Positions 51,537 through 60,909 of a DNA stretch of 64,000 bases are shown here, piece after piece. The DNA is from Streptomyces sp. NRRL F-4489 (GTDB lineage: Bacteria > Actinomycetota > Actinomycetes > Streptomycetales > Streptomycetaceae), in the NCBI RefSeq assembly GCF_001509485.1, contig NZ_LLZI01000254.1, forward strand, positions 1-64,000, read 5' to 3'. The notes below the pieces were generated by a model. The model saw only the letters and a list, made by a program, of their open reading frames with translations, had not been told where the DNA came from and did no database searches. The translations under genes and the position numbers were made by a program. How positions within the stretch are numbered: position 1 is the stretch's first letter; each line of letters begins with the position of its first letter.

Positions 51537-52007
51537 ATGTACGGCTACGACCAGAACGCGGGTGCCGGGCAGCAGTACGGAGCGCCGCCCCCGCCGCAGC
51601 AACCGGCCCCCGGGGGCTATGGCGAGCAGCCGCTGTATCCGGAGCCGTCCCCGCCGTCCCTGGCCGACGCGGTGCGCGCCTTCACCACCGGGTCGATGTC
51701 CGCCGAGGACTTCCAGGGCATCTTCTCGACGTCCAAGGTCTACTGCCCGCGCGGTGACAACCCCGGCTTCCTGGCGCTGCACAACACCCAGCAGCCGGTG
51801 ATCCCGATGTTCACCTCGCTCAAGGAGCTGCGGCGGTACGCGGGCAAGGAGTCCAAGTACTTCGTGATCACCGGCGCCGAGGTGCTCGACCTGCTGCCGA
51901 CCGGCTACGGCTTCGTCCTCGACATGGAGGGCGACCACCGGATGGTCTTCGACGCCAAGGCCGTGGAGCAGATGGTCGACTTCGCGATGCGCCGGATGTA
52001 CGGCTGA
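51537..52007 (+). CDS. SseB N-terminal domain-like protein
   Basis: A 156-residue protein. The first 45 residues are Gly/Pro/Tyr/Gln-rich (MYGYDQNAGAGQQYGAPPPP). The rest matches the SseB N-terminal fold: SLADAVRAFTTGSMSAEDF, VYCPRGDNPGFLALHN, then IPMFTSLKELRRYAGKE and VLDLLPTGYGFVLD. The domain is common in actinobacteria outside any secretion system. The function is unknown. Confidence 0.82.
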   Translation: MYGYDQNAGAGQQYGAPPPPQQPAPGGYGEQPLYPEPSPPSLADAVRAFTTGSMSAEDFQGIFSTSKVYCPRGDNPGFLALHNTQQPVIPMFTSLKELRRYAGKESKYFVITGAEVLDLLPTGYGFVLDMEGDHRMVFDAKAVEQMVDFAMRRMYG

Positions 52008-52113
52008 CCGCCACCCCCGCGCGGCCCGCGCCGCCACCTTTCGCGCCCCGCTGACCTGCGGGAACGCCACCGCGTCTGACAACGGAATACCGCACGCCTT
52101 GCTGGTTGTTCAT

Positions 52114-52135
52114 CTTTCAACTAAGTTATTGAAAA
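52114..52135. promoter_or_regulatory. AT-rich inverted repeat upstream of the pirin gene
   Basis: TTTCAA (52115-52120) and TTGAAA (52129-52134) flank eight bases, in a stretch much richer in A and T than its surroundings. It is 24 bases before ATG 52158 and could bind a MarR- or HxlR-type redox repressor. Confidence 0.5.
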
Positions 52136-52157
52136 GCGAACGACCGAGGAGGCCGTC

Positions 52158-53111
52158 ATGCCCGCTGTGACTGTGGAGAACCCGCTGACCCTGCCGAGGG
52201 TGGCCGCACCCGCCGGGGCGCGCACGCGGCCCGTGCTGGCCGTCAGCACCGCACCGACCGGTTTCGAGGGCGAGGGCTTCCCGGTGCGCCGCGCCTTCGC
52301 CGGCATCGCCTACGCGTACCTCGACCCGTTCATCATGATGGATCAGATGGGCGAGGTGGAGTACGCGCCCGGAGAGCCCAAGGGCACCCCCTGGCACCCG
52401 CACCGGGGCTTCGAGACCGTGACGTACCTGCTCGACGGCACCTTCGTGCACCGCGACTCGCACGGTGGCGGCGGGGTCATCAACGACGGCGACACCCAGT
52501 GGATGACGGCGGGCTCCGGTCTGCTGCACATCGAGGCGCCGCCGGAGTCGCTCGTCATGTCCGGCGGGCTCTTCCACGGCCTCCAGCTGTGGGTGAACCT
52601 CCCGAAGAGCGACAAGATGATGGCGCCGCGCTACCAGGACATCGGCGGCGGCCAGGTCAAGCTGCTGACCTCCACCGACGGCGGTGCGCTGCTGCGGCTG
52701 ATCGCCGGCGACATCGACGGCCACCGCGGGCCGGGTATCACCCACACCCCGATCACGATGATGCACCTGACCGTGAACCCCGGGGCCGAGGTGACGCTCC
52801 CCTGGCGCACGGACTTCAACGGCCTCGCCTACGCCCTGTCCGGACGCGGCACGGCCGGTGCGGAAGGCCGCCCGTTCCACATGGGGCAGGCGGTCGTCTT
52901 CGGCGAGGGCGACGCCCTCACGATCCGGGCCGACGAGAGCCAGGAGTCGCGCAGCCCGAACTTCGAGGTGGTGCTGCTCGGCGGTCTGCCGATCCGCGAG
53001 CCGATGATGCACTACGGCCCGTTCGTCATGAACACCCACGCCGAACTGGCCCAGGCCTTCGAGGACTTCCAGGCCGGGCGGCTGGGCACGATTCCCGCCG
53101 ACGAGGTTTGA
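52158..53111 (+). CDS. Pirin family protein
   Basis: A 317-residue bicupin. Metal ligands appear in the N-terminal cupin: WHPHRGFETVTYLLDGTFVHRDS (in sections, near residues 76-98) and GLLHIEAP near 121. Other family motifs are DPFIMMDQMGEVEYAPGE and the C-terminal GGLPIREPMMHYGPFVMNT. Bacterial pirins include quercetinase activity and roles in redox sensing, but the role here is open. CCGAGGAGG lies upstream of the ATG. Confidence 0.93.
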   Translation: MPAVTVENPLTLPRVAAPAGARTRPVLAVSTAPTGFEGEGFPVRRAFAGIAYAYLDPFIMMDQMGEVEYAPGEPKGTPWHPHRGFETVTYLLDGTFVHRDSHGGGGVINDGDTQWMTAGSGLLHIEAPPESLVMSGGLFHGLQLWVNLPKSDKMMAPRYQDIGGGQVKLLTSTDGGALLRLIAGDIDGHRGPGITHTPITMMHLTVNPGAEVTLPWRTDFNGLAYALSGRGTAGAEGRPFHMGQAVVFGEGDALTIRADESQESRSPNFEVVLLGGLPIREPMMHYGPFVMNTHAELAQAFEDFQAGRLGTIPADEV

Positions 53112-53132
53112 GCGGCCGCCGGCGGCGGGACC

Positions 53133-53168
53133 GCGGGGGCGGTGTTTCACGTGAAACATCGCCCCCGC
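53133..53168. terminator. parS-centred hairpin after the pirin gene
   Basis: The parS at 53144-53157 sits in the centre of arms GCGGGGGCG (53133-53141) and CGCCCCCGC (53160-53168), with one G-T mismatch pair. The whole 36-base element is an imperfect palindrome that should fold as a strong terminator-like hairpin. Confidence 0.75.
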
Positions 53169-53188
53169 GCGCATGTTTCACGTGAAAC
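53144..53188. repeat. parS pair
   Basis: Perfect GTTTCACGTGAAAC copies begin at 53144 and 53175, between the pirin and AI-2E-family genes. Confidence 0.96.
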
Positions 53189-53269
53189 ACGGCCGTACGC
53201 GCCGCGGTCGGAGCCGCGACGAACCGGCCAAGCACGTCAACGGCCGCCGGGGCGTGGTGGACTGTCGGG

Positions 53270-54409
53270 GTGCGAAACGACTCGGATCAAGACCGGAGCG
53301 GTGCCGAGCCCGGACGGCCGCCGCACTCCCCGCCGCTGCTCCCGATCGAGGCCCGTCGTGCCGCCGCCTGGTGCGCGGCCGGACTGCTGGTCGCGGCGGT
53401 GGTGGCCGTCGGCGTCTGGCTCTGCGTCGAACTGAGCGCGGCGGTCACGCCCGTCCTGCTGGCGCTGCTGGGCAGTGCGCTGCTCGGGCCGCTGTACCGG
53501 CGGCTGGTGACGATGCGCCTCAACCGGTCGCTGGCGGCCGGCCTGACCTGCGCGGTGCTGGTGGTCGTCGTCGGCGGCGCCGGATACATCGTGGTCAGCG
53601 CGCTGGTGGAGACCGGTGACCAGATCATCGCCTCGCTCAAGCAGGCGGCGTCGGACCTCTCCCAGCGCTTCGGCACGGCCGGCCACTCGCTCAGCGACCT
53701 CGCCACCAACGCCAAGACGCTGGTCAGCAAGTTCGGCAGCACCGCGGCCTCGGGGCTGCTCGCCGGGGTGAGCATCGTCGGCCAGTTCATCGCCGCGGCG
53801 GTGCTGGCCCTGCTGCTGACGTTCTTCTTCCTGCGGGACTCGGACAAGGCGGTCCGCGCGCTGCACGAGTGGGCGCCCCGCAACGCGGGGCCGCAGCTGG
53901 AACGGATGGCCCGGCGCGGCTTCCAGTCCATCGAGGGCTTCATGCGCGGCACCACCTTCATCGCGCTGATCGACGCCCTCTGCATCACCGTCGGGCTGCT
54001 GATCCTGAAGGTGCCGGGCGCCTTCGGCCTGGGCGCGCTGGTCTTCGTCGGCGCCTACATCCCTTACCTCGGCGCCTTCATCTCCGGCGCGGTGGCGATC
54101 CTGGTGGCGTTCGCGGACCGCGGCGTCGTGATCGCGCTCTGGGCGCTCGGTGTGGTCGTCGCCGTGCAGGTGCTGGAGGGCCATGTGCTCCAGCCGATGA
54201 TTCAGAGCCGCACCGTGCAGATGCATCCGGCGGTCGTGATGCTGGCGATCACCGCGGGAGCCAGCGTCGCCGGGATCCTCGGCATGCTGCTGTCCGTCCC
54301 GCTGACCGCGGCCGTCTCGGGAGTCCTCCACGAATTGCGCAAGCACTACGTGGTGGGCTCCGGCACCGAGGCGTCCGACGACTCCCCGGCCGGGCCGGCG
54401 TCCTCGTAG
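53270..54409 (+). CDS. AI-2E family transporter (PerM-type)
   Basis: A 379-residue membrane protein with about eight helices. Family features are AWCAAGLLVAAVVAVGVWL, the amphipathic middle (SLKQAASDLSQRFG), AAAVLALLLTFFFLRDSD, and the C-terminal LGALVFVGAYIPYLGAFISG and MLSVPLTAAVSGVL. The family was named for AI-2 export but includes ion and other carriers, so the substrate is not assigned. The start is GTG at 53270. Confidence 0.88.
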   Translation: MRNDSDQDRSGAEPGRPPHSPPLLPIEARRAAAWCAAGLLVAAVVAVGVWLCVELSAAVTPVLLALLGSALLGPLYRRLVTMRLNRSLAAGLTCAVLVVVVGGAGYIVVSALVETGDQIIASLKQAASDLSQRFGTAGHSLSDLATNAKTLVSKFGSTAASGLLAGVSIVGQFIAAAVLALLLTFFFLRDSDKAVRALHEWAPRNAGPQLERMARRGFQSIEGFMRGTTFIALIDALCITVGLLILKVPGAFGLGALVFVGAYIPYLGAFISGAVAILVAFADRGVVIALWALGVVVAVQVLEGHVLQPMIQSRTVQMHPAVVMLAITAGASVAGILGMLLSVPLTAAVSGVLHELRKHYVVGSGTEASDDSPAGPASS

Positions 54410-54696
54410 AGCGCGCTTGGTGCGTATTGCATCACTTTGGGGGAATTTGATGCCCTGCGGGTGGCGAGCCGGACGTGACCGCCGTCGCAGCCGAAAGGCC
54501 CGCCCTCACGCGCGGGGGACGCTGAGGGGGATATGTCAACCAGGACCCCGGGGCCGGACGGTAACCTGGAGCGGTTATGCCATTCCTGGGGTGGTCTTTC
54601 GGGTGGTCCACAAGGCGATCGATCGGGCGCGAGCCCCGCATCTCCCCCGGACGCCCGTCAGCTCCCCACCTCGACTCGCGACGACTTGGATGAGCG

Positions 54697-56484
54697 ATGC
54701 ATCGGTACCGGTCCCATAACTGCGGCGAGCTCCGAGCCGCGGACGTCAACACCGACGTCCGTCTCAGCGGCTGGCTGCACAATCGACGTGACCTGGGCGG
54801 CATCCTCTTCATCGATCTCCGCGACCACTACGGTCTCGTGCAGCTCGTCGCCCGCCCCGGCACCCCGGCCAACGAGGTCCTCGGTTCGCTGACCAAGGAG
54901 ACCGTCGTCCGCGTCGACGGCAAGGTCAGCGCCCGCGGCGCCGAGAACGTCAACCCCGACCTGCCGACCGGCGAGATCGAGATCGAGGTCACCGAGGTCG
55001 AGGTGCTCGGCGCCGCCGAGCAGATCCCCTTCACGATCAACGCCGAGGACGGCGTCAACGAGGAGAAGCGCCTCGAATACCGCTTCCTCGACCTGCGCCG
55101 CGAGCGGATGCACCGCAACATCATGCTGCGCACCGCCGTGATCTCCGCGATCCGCCACAAGATGGTGGCCCTCGGCTTCAACGAGATGGCGACCCCGATC
55201 CTGTCCGCGACCTCCCCCGAGGGCGCCCGCGACTTCCTGGTCCCGTCCCGTCTGCACGCCGGCAAGTTCTACGCGCTGCCGCAGGCGCCGCAGCAGTTCA
55301 AGCAGCTGCTGATGATCGCCGGCTTCGACCGCTACTTCCAGATCGCGCCCTGCTTCCGCGACGAGGACGCCCGCGCCGACCGCTCGCCGGGCGAGTTCTA
55401 CCAGCTCGACATCGAGATGAGCTTCGTCGAGCAGGAGGACGTCTTCCAGCCCGTCGAGAAGCTGATGACCGAGCTGTTCACCGAGTTCGGCAACGGCCGC
55501 GCGGTCACCTCGCCCTTCCCGCGCATCCCGTTCCGCGAGGCGATGCTGAAGTACGGCTCCGACAAGCCGGACCTGCGCGCCGAGCTGGAGCTGGTGGACG
55601 TCTCCGACGTCTTCGCCGGCTCCGGGTTCAAGGCGTTCGCCGGCAAGCACGTCCGCGCGCTCGCCGTGCCGGACACCGCCGACCAGCCGCGGAAGTTCTT
55701 CGACCAGCTCGGCGAGTTCGCCGTCGCGCAGGGCGCCAAGGGCCTGGCCTGGATTCGCGTCGGCGAGGGCCACGCCCTCAGCGGCCCGATCGCCAAGTTC
55801 CTCACCGACGACGACGTCAAGGCGCTGGTCGCGGCCCTCGACCTCAAGCCCGGCCACGCCGTCTTCTTCGGCGCGGGCGAGTTCGACGAGGTCTCCAAGA
55901 TCATGGGCGCGGTCCGCGTCGAGGCCGCCAAGCGCGCCGGTCACTTCGTGGAGAACGAGTTCCGCTTCTGCTGGATCGTCGACTTCCCGATGTTCGAGCG
56001 GGACGCCGACACCGGCAAGATCGAGTTCTCGCACAACCCGTTCTCCATGCCGCAGGGCGGCCTGGAGGCGCTGGAGACCAAGGACCCGCTGGACATCCTC
56101 GCCTGGCAGTACGACATCGTCTGCAACGGCACCGAGCTGTCCTCCGGCGCCATCCGCAACCACGAGCCGGACGTCATGTACAAGGCGTTCGCGATCGCCG
56201 GTTACGACAAGGAGACCGTGGAGGCCGAGTTCGGCGGCATGCTCCGCGCCTTCAAGTTCGGCGCCCCGCCGCACGGTGGCATCGCCCCCGGCGTCGACCG
56301 CATCGTCATGCTGCTGGCCGACGAGCCGAACATCCGCGAGACCATCGCCTTCCCGCTCAACGGCAACGCCCAGGACCTCCTGATGGGCGCCCCGTCCGAG
56401 GTCGACGAGGCCCGTCTGAAGGAGCTCCACCTGAGCATCCGCACCGGCCCGGCGAAGCCGACGCCGTACAAGCCGACCAAGTAG
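54697..56484 (+). CDS. aspS: Aspartate--tRNA ligase
   Basis: A 595-residue class II bacterial-type AspRS. An OB-fold anticodon domain ([21 protein letters not shown], near residue 20) is followed by the catalytic core: motif 2 [21 protein letters not shown] (in sections, near 210), the GAD insertion domain in the middle, and motif 3 [20 protein letters not shown] near residue 530. It charges tRNA-Asp. The leader of about 290 bases upstream holds a TAACCT hexamer at 54562-54567 that may be the -10. No T-box or other riboswitch is evident. Confidence 0.97.
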   Translation: MHRYRSHNCGELRAADVNTDVRLSGWLHNRRDLGGILFIDLRDHYGLVQLVARPGTPANEVLGSLTKETVVRVDGKVSARGAENVNPDLPTGEIEIEVTEVEVLGAAEQIPFTINAEDGVNEEKRLEYRFLDLRRERMHRNIMLRTAVISAIRHKMVALGFNEMATPILSATSPEGARDFLVPSRLHAGKFYALPQAPQQFKQLLMIAGFDRYFQIAPCFRDEDARADRSPGEFYQLDIEMSFVEQEDVFQPVEKLMTELFTEFGNGRAVTSPFPRIPFREAMLKYGSDKPDLRAELELVDVSDVFAGSGFKAFAGKHVRALAVPDTADQPRKFFDQLGEFAVAQGAKGLAWIRVGEGHALSGPIAKFLTDDDVKALVAALDLKPGHAVFFGAGEFDEVSKIMGAVRVEAAKRAGHFVENEFRFCWIVDFPMFERDADTGKIEFSHNPFSMPQGGLEALETKDPLDILAWQYDIVCNGTELSSGAIRNHEPDVMYKAFAIAGYDKETVEAEFGGMLRAFKFGAPPHGGIAPGVDRIVMLLADEPNIRETIAFPLNGNAQDLLMGAPSEVDEARLKELHLSIRTGPAKPTPYKPTK

Positions 56485-56494
56485 GACGGCGCCG

Positions 56495-56531
56495 AGGGCC
56501 CGGAACCGCAGGCGGCGGTTCCGGGCCCTCG
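56495..56531. terminator. Terminator of aspS
   Basis: Perfect 16-base arms (GAGGGCCCGGAACCGC at 56495-56510; its complement at 56516-56531) enclose a 5-base loop. Confidence 0.88.
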
Positions 56532-56564
56532 CGCATCCGCCCTCGGCAGCGCCGATAGACAAAG

Positions 56565-56597
56565 ACGCCCCCGGACCGGTTCGGTCCGGGGGCGTCC
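56565..56597. terminator. Terminator of metG
   Basis: Perfect 15-base arms (GACGCCCCCGGACCG at 56565-56579; complement at 56583-56597) with loop GTT. With the preceding hairpin it separates the convergent aspS and metG. Confidence 0.85.
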
Positions 56598-56626
56598 TCG
56601 GTATGTCAGCGCGGCGCGCCGGGCGC

Positions 56627-58342
56627 TCAGTCCTCGCCGCCGCCGAACCGCTCGCGGTACGCCACCAGGTCATCCTCGGTGATCTTCGCGAAGAGCACCG
56701 GCGGCACGGTGAACGGCGTCCCGGCGGGCACCGACGCCAGCGCCTTGGCCTCCTCCTGGGTGACCCAGGCGGCGGTGTCGTTCTCCAGCGCGAACGCGCC
56801 CCGCATCGCCCGCGCCGACGCCGGGATGAACGGCTCGGAGACCACCGCGTAGAGGTGGATGAGGTTCATCGCGGTGCGCAGGGTCAGCGCCGCGCCCTCC
56901 TGGTCGGTCTTGATCTCCAGCCACGGGGCCTTCTCCTCCAGGTAGGAGTTGCCCGCGCTCCACAGGGCCCGCAGCGAGGCCGCCGCCTTGCGGAACTGGA
57001 GCGCCTCCATGTGGCCCTCGTACTCCGCGAGCAGCCGGGCGATCTCCTCGCCCAGCTTCTGCTCGGCGGCCCCGGCCTCGGCGCCGGCCGGCACCTCGTC
57101 GCCGAACCGCTTGCGCGAGAACGACAGGACGCGGTTGACGAAGTTGCCGAGGGTGTCGGCCAGGTCCTTGTTCACCGAGGAGGAGAACAGCTCCCAGGTG
57201 AAGGACGTGTCGTCCGACTCCGGGGCGTTGGCGATCAGGAAGTAGCGCCAGTAGTCGGCCGGCAGCAGCTCCAGCGCCGCGTCGGTGAAGATGCCGCGCT
57301 GCTGCGACGTGGAGAACTTCCCACCGTAGTAGTTGAGCCAGTTGAACGCCTTGAGGAAGTCGACCCTCTTCCACGGCTCGCGGGTCCCGAGCTGGGTGGC
57401 CGGGAACATCACGCTGTGGAACGGCACATTGTCCTTGGCCATGAACTGCGTGTAGCGGACGTCAGCGGCCTCGTACCACCAGGACTTCCAGTCGCGCTCC
57501 TCCGGCGCCTGGTCGGCCCACTCCTTGGTCGAGGCGATGTACTCGATCGGGGCGTCGAACCAGACGTAGAAGACCTTGCCCTCGGCGGCCAGCTCGGGCC
57601 ACACATCGGCCGGCACCGGCACGCCCCAGTCCAGGTCGCGGGTGATCGCCCGGTCCTGGAGGCCCTCGGTCAGCCACTTGTGGGCGATGGACGACGCCAG
57701 GGTCGGCCACTCCTTGCTGCCGTTGCCCTCCAGCCAGCCCTCGACCTCGTGCTGGAGCTTCGACTGGAGCAGGAAGAGGTGCTTGGTCTCGCGCACCTCC
57801 AGGTCACCGCTGCCGCTGATCGCCGAGCGGGCGTCGATCAGGTCCGTCGGGTCCAGGACGCGGGTGCAGTTCTCGCACTGGTCGCCGCGCGCCTTGTCGT
57901 AGCCGCAGTGCGGGCAGGTGCCGACGATGTAGCGGTCGGGGAGGAAGCGGCCGTCGGCGTTCGAGTAGACCTGGCGGATCGCCCGCTCCTCGATGAAGCC
58001 GTTCTCGTGCAGCTTGCGCGCGAAGTGCTGGGTCAGCTCGACGTTCTCCGGGGACGAGCTGCGGCCGAAGTGGTCGAACCGCAGCCCGAAGCCGTCGTAG
58101 ATCGCCTTCTGCTTGTCGTGCTGCTCACCGCAGAACGCGTCGACGGACTGCCCGGCGTCCTTCGCGGCGAGCTCGGCGGGGGTGCCGTGCTCGTCGGTCG
58201 CGCAGATGTAGAGGACATCGTGCCCGCGCTGCCGGAGGTACCGGGCGTACACATCGGCCGGGAGCATGGACCCCACCATGTTGCCCAGGTGCTTGATCCC
58301 GTTGATATACGGAAGGGCGCTGGTGATGAGGTGTCGAGCCAT
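56627..58342 (-). CDS. metG: Methionine--tRNA ligase
   Basis: A 571-residue class I MetRS. The HIGH-equivalent is [10 protein letters not shown] near residue 17, the zinc knuckle [17 protein letters not shown] near 145 keeps all four cysteines, and the KMSKS-equivalent is [11 protein letters not shown] near 340. It ends after the helical anticodon-binding domain and lacks the C-terminal EMAP-like dimer domain of E. coli. GGGAGC lies upstream of the ATG. A TTGC-N5-GCAA inverted repeat and a TTGACG hexamer lie about 40-55 bases upstream. Confidence 0.97.
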   Translation of the reverse strand: MARHLITSALPYINGIKHLGNMVGSMLPADVYARYLRQRGHDVLYICATDEHGTPAELAAKDAGQSVDAFCGEQHDKQKAIYDGFGLRFDHFGRSSSPENVELTQHFARKLHENGFIEERAIRQVYSNADGRFLPDRYIVGTCPHCGYDKARGDQCENCTRVLDPTDLIDARSAISGSGDLEVRETKHLFLLQSKLQHEVEGWLEGNGSKEWPTLASSIAHKWLTEGLQDRAITRDLDWGVPVPADVWPELAAEGKVFYVWFDAPIEYIASTKEWADQAPEERDWKSWWYEAADVRYTQFMAKDNVPFHSVMFPATQLGTREPWKRVDFLKAFNWLNYYGGKFSTSQQRGIFTDAALELLPADYWRYFLIANAPESDDTSFTWELFSSSVNKDLADTLGNFVNRVLSFSRKRFGDEVPAGAEAGAAEQKLGEEIARLLAEYEGHMEALQFRKAAASLRALWSAGNSYLEEKAPWLEIKTDQEGAALTLRTAMNLIHLYAVVSEPFIPASARAMRGAFALENDTAAWVTQEEAKALASVPAGTPFTVPPVLFAKITEDDLVAYRERFGGGED

Positions 58343-58482
58343 TGCCGGCTGCTCCCAAGTCGCTACGGTGAGTGATGATTTGCTTTACGCAACGTCAATA
58401 TCGTACTGGACGGGGTCCGCGTCCCCGCTCGTGCTTTTCCGGGCCCGGAGGGGGCGGTGCGACGGCGGCCCGTCCTGCGGCG

Positions 58483-58584
58483 GTTTCACGTGAAACATCT
58501 CCGCCGCCTCCCCCATCATCACGCACCCGCTGCCCGCCCCTGCCGTGATGTTTCACGTGAAACCGGCCATGTTTCACGTGAAAC
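58483..58584. repeat. parS cluster of three sites
   Basis: Perfect GTTTCACGTGAAAC copies begin at 58483, 58550 and 58571. The last two starts are only 21 bases apart, the closest pair in the window. Confidence 0.96.
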
Positions 58585-58596
58585 GGTCCCGAGAAC

Positions 58597-58632
58597 GGCC
58601 GTGGCCGGACCCGATCGGGTCCGGCCACGGCC
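58597..58632. terminator. Terminator of the vWA gene
   Basis: Arms of 16 bases (GGCCGTGGCCGGACCC, 58597-58612, and its complement, 58617-58632) surround GATC, so the full 36 bases are a perfect palindrome. Confidence 0.85.
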
Positions 58633-58655
58633 TGGGAAGTGCGGGGGTGGACGGC

Positions 58656-60155
58656 TCAGCTGTCCTTGACGACCTTGGCCGCGCGGGCCTCGGCGAGCCA
58701 CTCGGGGAACTCCACCATCAGCTGCTGGAAGAACTCCTCGTGCGAGAGGGCGCGCGGGTCGCGGCCAGCGTGGAAGAAGCCGGCGTTGTCGACCACGCGC
58801 TTCTCCGGGACAGTCAGGTCATCGAGCTTCCGGAGGAAGTCGAAGCCCTTGGCCTCGGGGTCGCCGAAGCCGATGAACTGCCAGAAGACGGGGAGGCCGG
58901 CCGCCTCGCAGAGCGCCCGCTCGGCTGCGGGCTTGGACGTCGGCGCGCCGTCGGTCTGGAAGATGACGAAGGCCGGGTCGGTCGAGCCGGACTTCTTGTA
59001 GTGCGCGACCACGGCCTCGATCGCCCAGTGGTAGTTGGTGCGGCCCATGTGGCCGAGGCCGGAGTGCAGCTCCTCGATGCGGCCTTCGTAGGTGGTGAGG
59101 TCCAGTTCGGCGGTGCCGTCGACGTCGGTGGAGAAGAAGACGACCGGGACGGTGGCCTTTTCATCGAGGTGCGCGGAGAGGGCGAGCGCCTGCTCGGCGA
59201 GGTGCTGGACCGTGCCGTCCTTGTAGTAGTTGCGCATCGACCCGGAGCGGTCGAGGACCAGGTAGACGGTGGCGCGCTGGGTGGTGAGCTGGTGCTTCTC
59301 CAGCGTGGCGCGCGCCGCGTCGTAGAGGGGCAGCAGGCCGGGGGCGGTCGCCGCGACGGGGTTCGGAGTGGTCGCGGCCGGGGCGGTTGCGGCGGCTTCC
59401 GGCTCGGGCGCCCCGGGCTCCGCTGCCTGGCTGGGCTCCTCCGCCTGCGGCTTCTCCGCCGCCGGCTGCTCCGGATTCTCCGGCTGTTCCGGCTTCTCCG
59501 GCTGCGCTTCCGGCTTCGGCTCGGTGGCTTCCTCGCTTGCGGTCGGTGCGGCGATGGATGCCGGGTTGTCGAACGCCTGGCTGACGAGGTCGGAGACGAG
59601 GGCGGCGTCGGTGGTGGGCTCCGTGGCGGACGGCGCGGGGGCCTCGGGGGCCTGCTTCTCCTCGGGCTCAGGCTCGGCCACGGCCTCGGCCGCGGGCTTG
59701 GCCTCGGGCTCGGTCGCAGGCTCGGCCTCGGGCTCGGGCTTCGCGACGGCCTTCGGGGCCGCCTCTTCCGCGCGCGCCTCCACCGCGGCCGCGGCGTCCA
59801 CCGGAGCCTCGGCGGACGGCTCGTCCCGTACGGAAGCCTCGTCCCGCACCGGTGCCTCGGCGGGCACCGCGGGCTCCGGTGTGCGCTCAACCGGGCTGCT
59901 CTGAGCGGGAAGAGAGGCCGTCACCGGCGGGGCGGAGGCCGGCTCTGCGGGCTCGGCGGGCGCCGTACGGGCGGCTGGGACCTCGGCCTCGGAAGGTGCC
60001 GTGGCCGGGGCGGCCGCGGTCGGAGTGGATTCCTCGCGGGCTTCCGGGATCGTTGCGGATTCCGGCTTGTCGGCGCTGCTCCCCGCCGCGCCGGATCCAT
60101 CGCGGGCCGCCTTGGAGCGACCGAAAGCGTTGCGCAGCAGACTCCGAATGCCCAT
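58656..60155 (-). CDS. VWA domain protein with long low-complexity N-terminal region
   Basis: A 499-residue protein. Residues about 1-250 are Pro/Glu/Ala/Lys-rich and probably disordered. Residues about 280-499 form a TerF/TerY-like von Willebrand A domain, with MIDAS motif LVLDRSGSM, then VVFFSTDVDG, MGRTNYHWAIEA and FQTDGAPTSKPAAERAL. The segment GLLPLYDAARATLEKHQL precedes it. Related domains occur in tellurite-resistance-type stress systems, but no ter genes are nearby. ATG 60155 has GAGAGGT upstream. Confidence 0.88.
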   Translation of the reverse strand: MGIRSLLRNAFGRSKAARDGSGAAGSSADKPESATIPEAREESTPTAAAPATAPSEAEVPAARTAPAEPAEPASAPPVTASLPAQSSPVERTPEPAVPAEAPVRDEASVRDEPSAEAPVDAAAAVEARAEEAAPKAVAKPEPEAEPATEPEAKPAAEAVAEPEPEEKQAPEAPAPSATEPTTDAALVSDLVSQAFDNPASIAAPTASEEATEPKPEAQPEKPEQPENPEQPAAEKPQAEEPSQAAEPGAPEPEAAATAPAATTPNPVAATAPGLLPLYDAARATLEKHQLTTQRATVYLVLDRSGSMRNYYKDGTVQHLAEQALALSAHLDEKATVPVVFFSTDVDGTAELDLTTYEGRIEELHSGLGHMGRTNYHWAIEAVVAHYKKSGSTDPAFVIFQTDGAPTSKPAAERALCEAAGLPVFWQFIGFGDPEAKGFDFLRKLDDLTVPEKRVVDNAGFFHAGRDPRALSHEEFFQQLMVEFPEWLAEARAAKVVKDS

Positions 60156-60909
60156 CGGCTGACCTCTCTTGCGTGTGGTGGGTGCGGCGAATGTCCGTGA
60201 AGCGCGGACATGTCCCTGACCAGGACGGATACGTAAGGGTAGCGGCCTGCACCGGCCTGATCGTGGGAACCCGCGCCCCGCATGGTGGGCCATACGGGGG
60301 TGTTGAGCGGGGAGATGGTTTCGGCCGGTGCCTCAACGGCCCGGAAATCGGGTGCCCGGCGGGAGAAAGGGTGGCCATGATCTTCAGCGGGATTTCGCGT
60401 GATCTTCGATAAAGGCATGGATGGGGCGTTTGTATGGCGGTGCTTGACCCGTTACGTGTCACTGAAGCGGCTTATGGGACGCGGAATGTGGCGGCGGGTG
60501 AAATGGTGGGCGGCTGGCGACGCGGTGGTTGGTGCCCGGCAGTCAGTGGGTGGCAACTCGCCGTCCCGCTGCGGACGTTCACCGCAGAGGCCAAGCGGCT
60601 GATCTGCTGATGACGCGATGGAAGTGGTGAAATGGCAGGGCTTGTCGCCGAGTGTTCACCGGGACGTCGTTTCACGTGAAACATCGCCGTGGTTCCGTCG
60701 GTTGCCACGGACATCCGGCCGCGCTCCCGCACATCACGCGGGGGATACGAACAGGCAAGAGCTCGGTAAGAAGTAAGTCGCGCAGGTATCCGACGTGCGG
60801 ATGTGCCCGTCTTCTCCGGTGACCATTGTCCTGAGCCGCCCGTTGTGCCTCGGGAGGCGGCCGGTGAGAAGGCAAGAACCCTTTCGAGGGTGACGGGAGA
60901 TGTGGGCGC
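60156..60909. other. 750-base gene-free region
   Basis: It lies between the divergent vWA and esterase genes. I see a parS at 60669, a repeated TGATCTTC (60377 and 60401), a small hairpin ACCCT-TTCG-AGGGT (60878-60891) in the esterase leader, and a TTGACC hexamer at 60444. The short reading frames do not look coding. A small RNA could be hidden here, but nothing supports one directly. Confidence 0.5.
60669..60682. other. parS site (single)
   Basis: A perfect GTTTCACGTGAAAC, the rightmost copy in the window. Confidence 0.95.

Larger units (their letters stand above)
58343..58655. other. metG upstream region with three parS sites and a terminator
   Basis: About 313 bases between metG and the vWA gene. 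It holds TTGC-TTTAC-GCAA at 58380-58392 (metG promoter side), parS sites from 58483 and the long terminator palindrome at 58597-58632. Confidence 0.6.

Noticed and set aside
52172..52180. A further DnaA-box-like TGTGGAGAA
   Set aside because: It lies inside the pirin coding sequence and has no palindrome or -35 partner, so it is treated as chance.
54410..54696. T-box or other riboswitch in front of aspS
   Set aside because: No T-box core sequence or anti-terminator pair is visible.
54658..56673. 671-codon minus-strand frame over aspS
   Set aside because: Antisense shadow of aspS.
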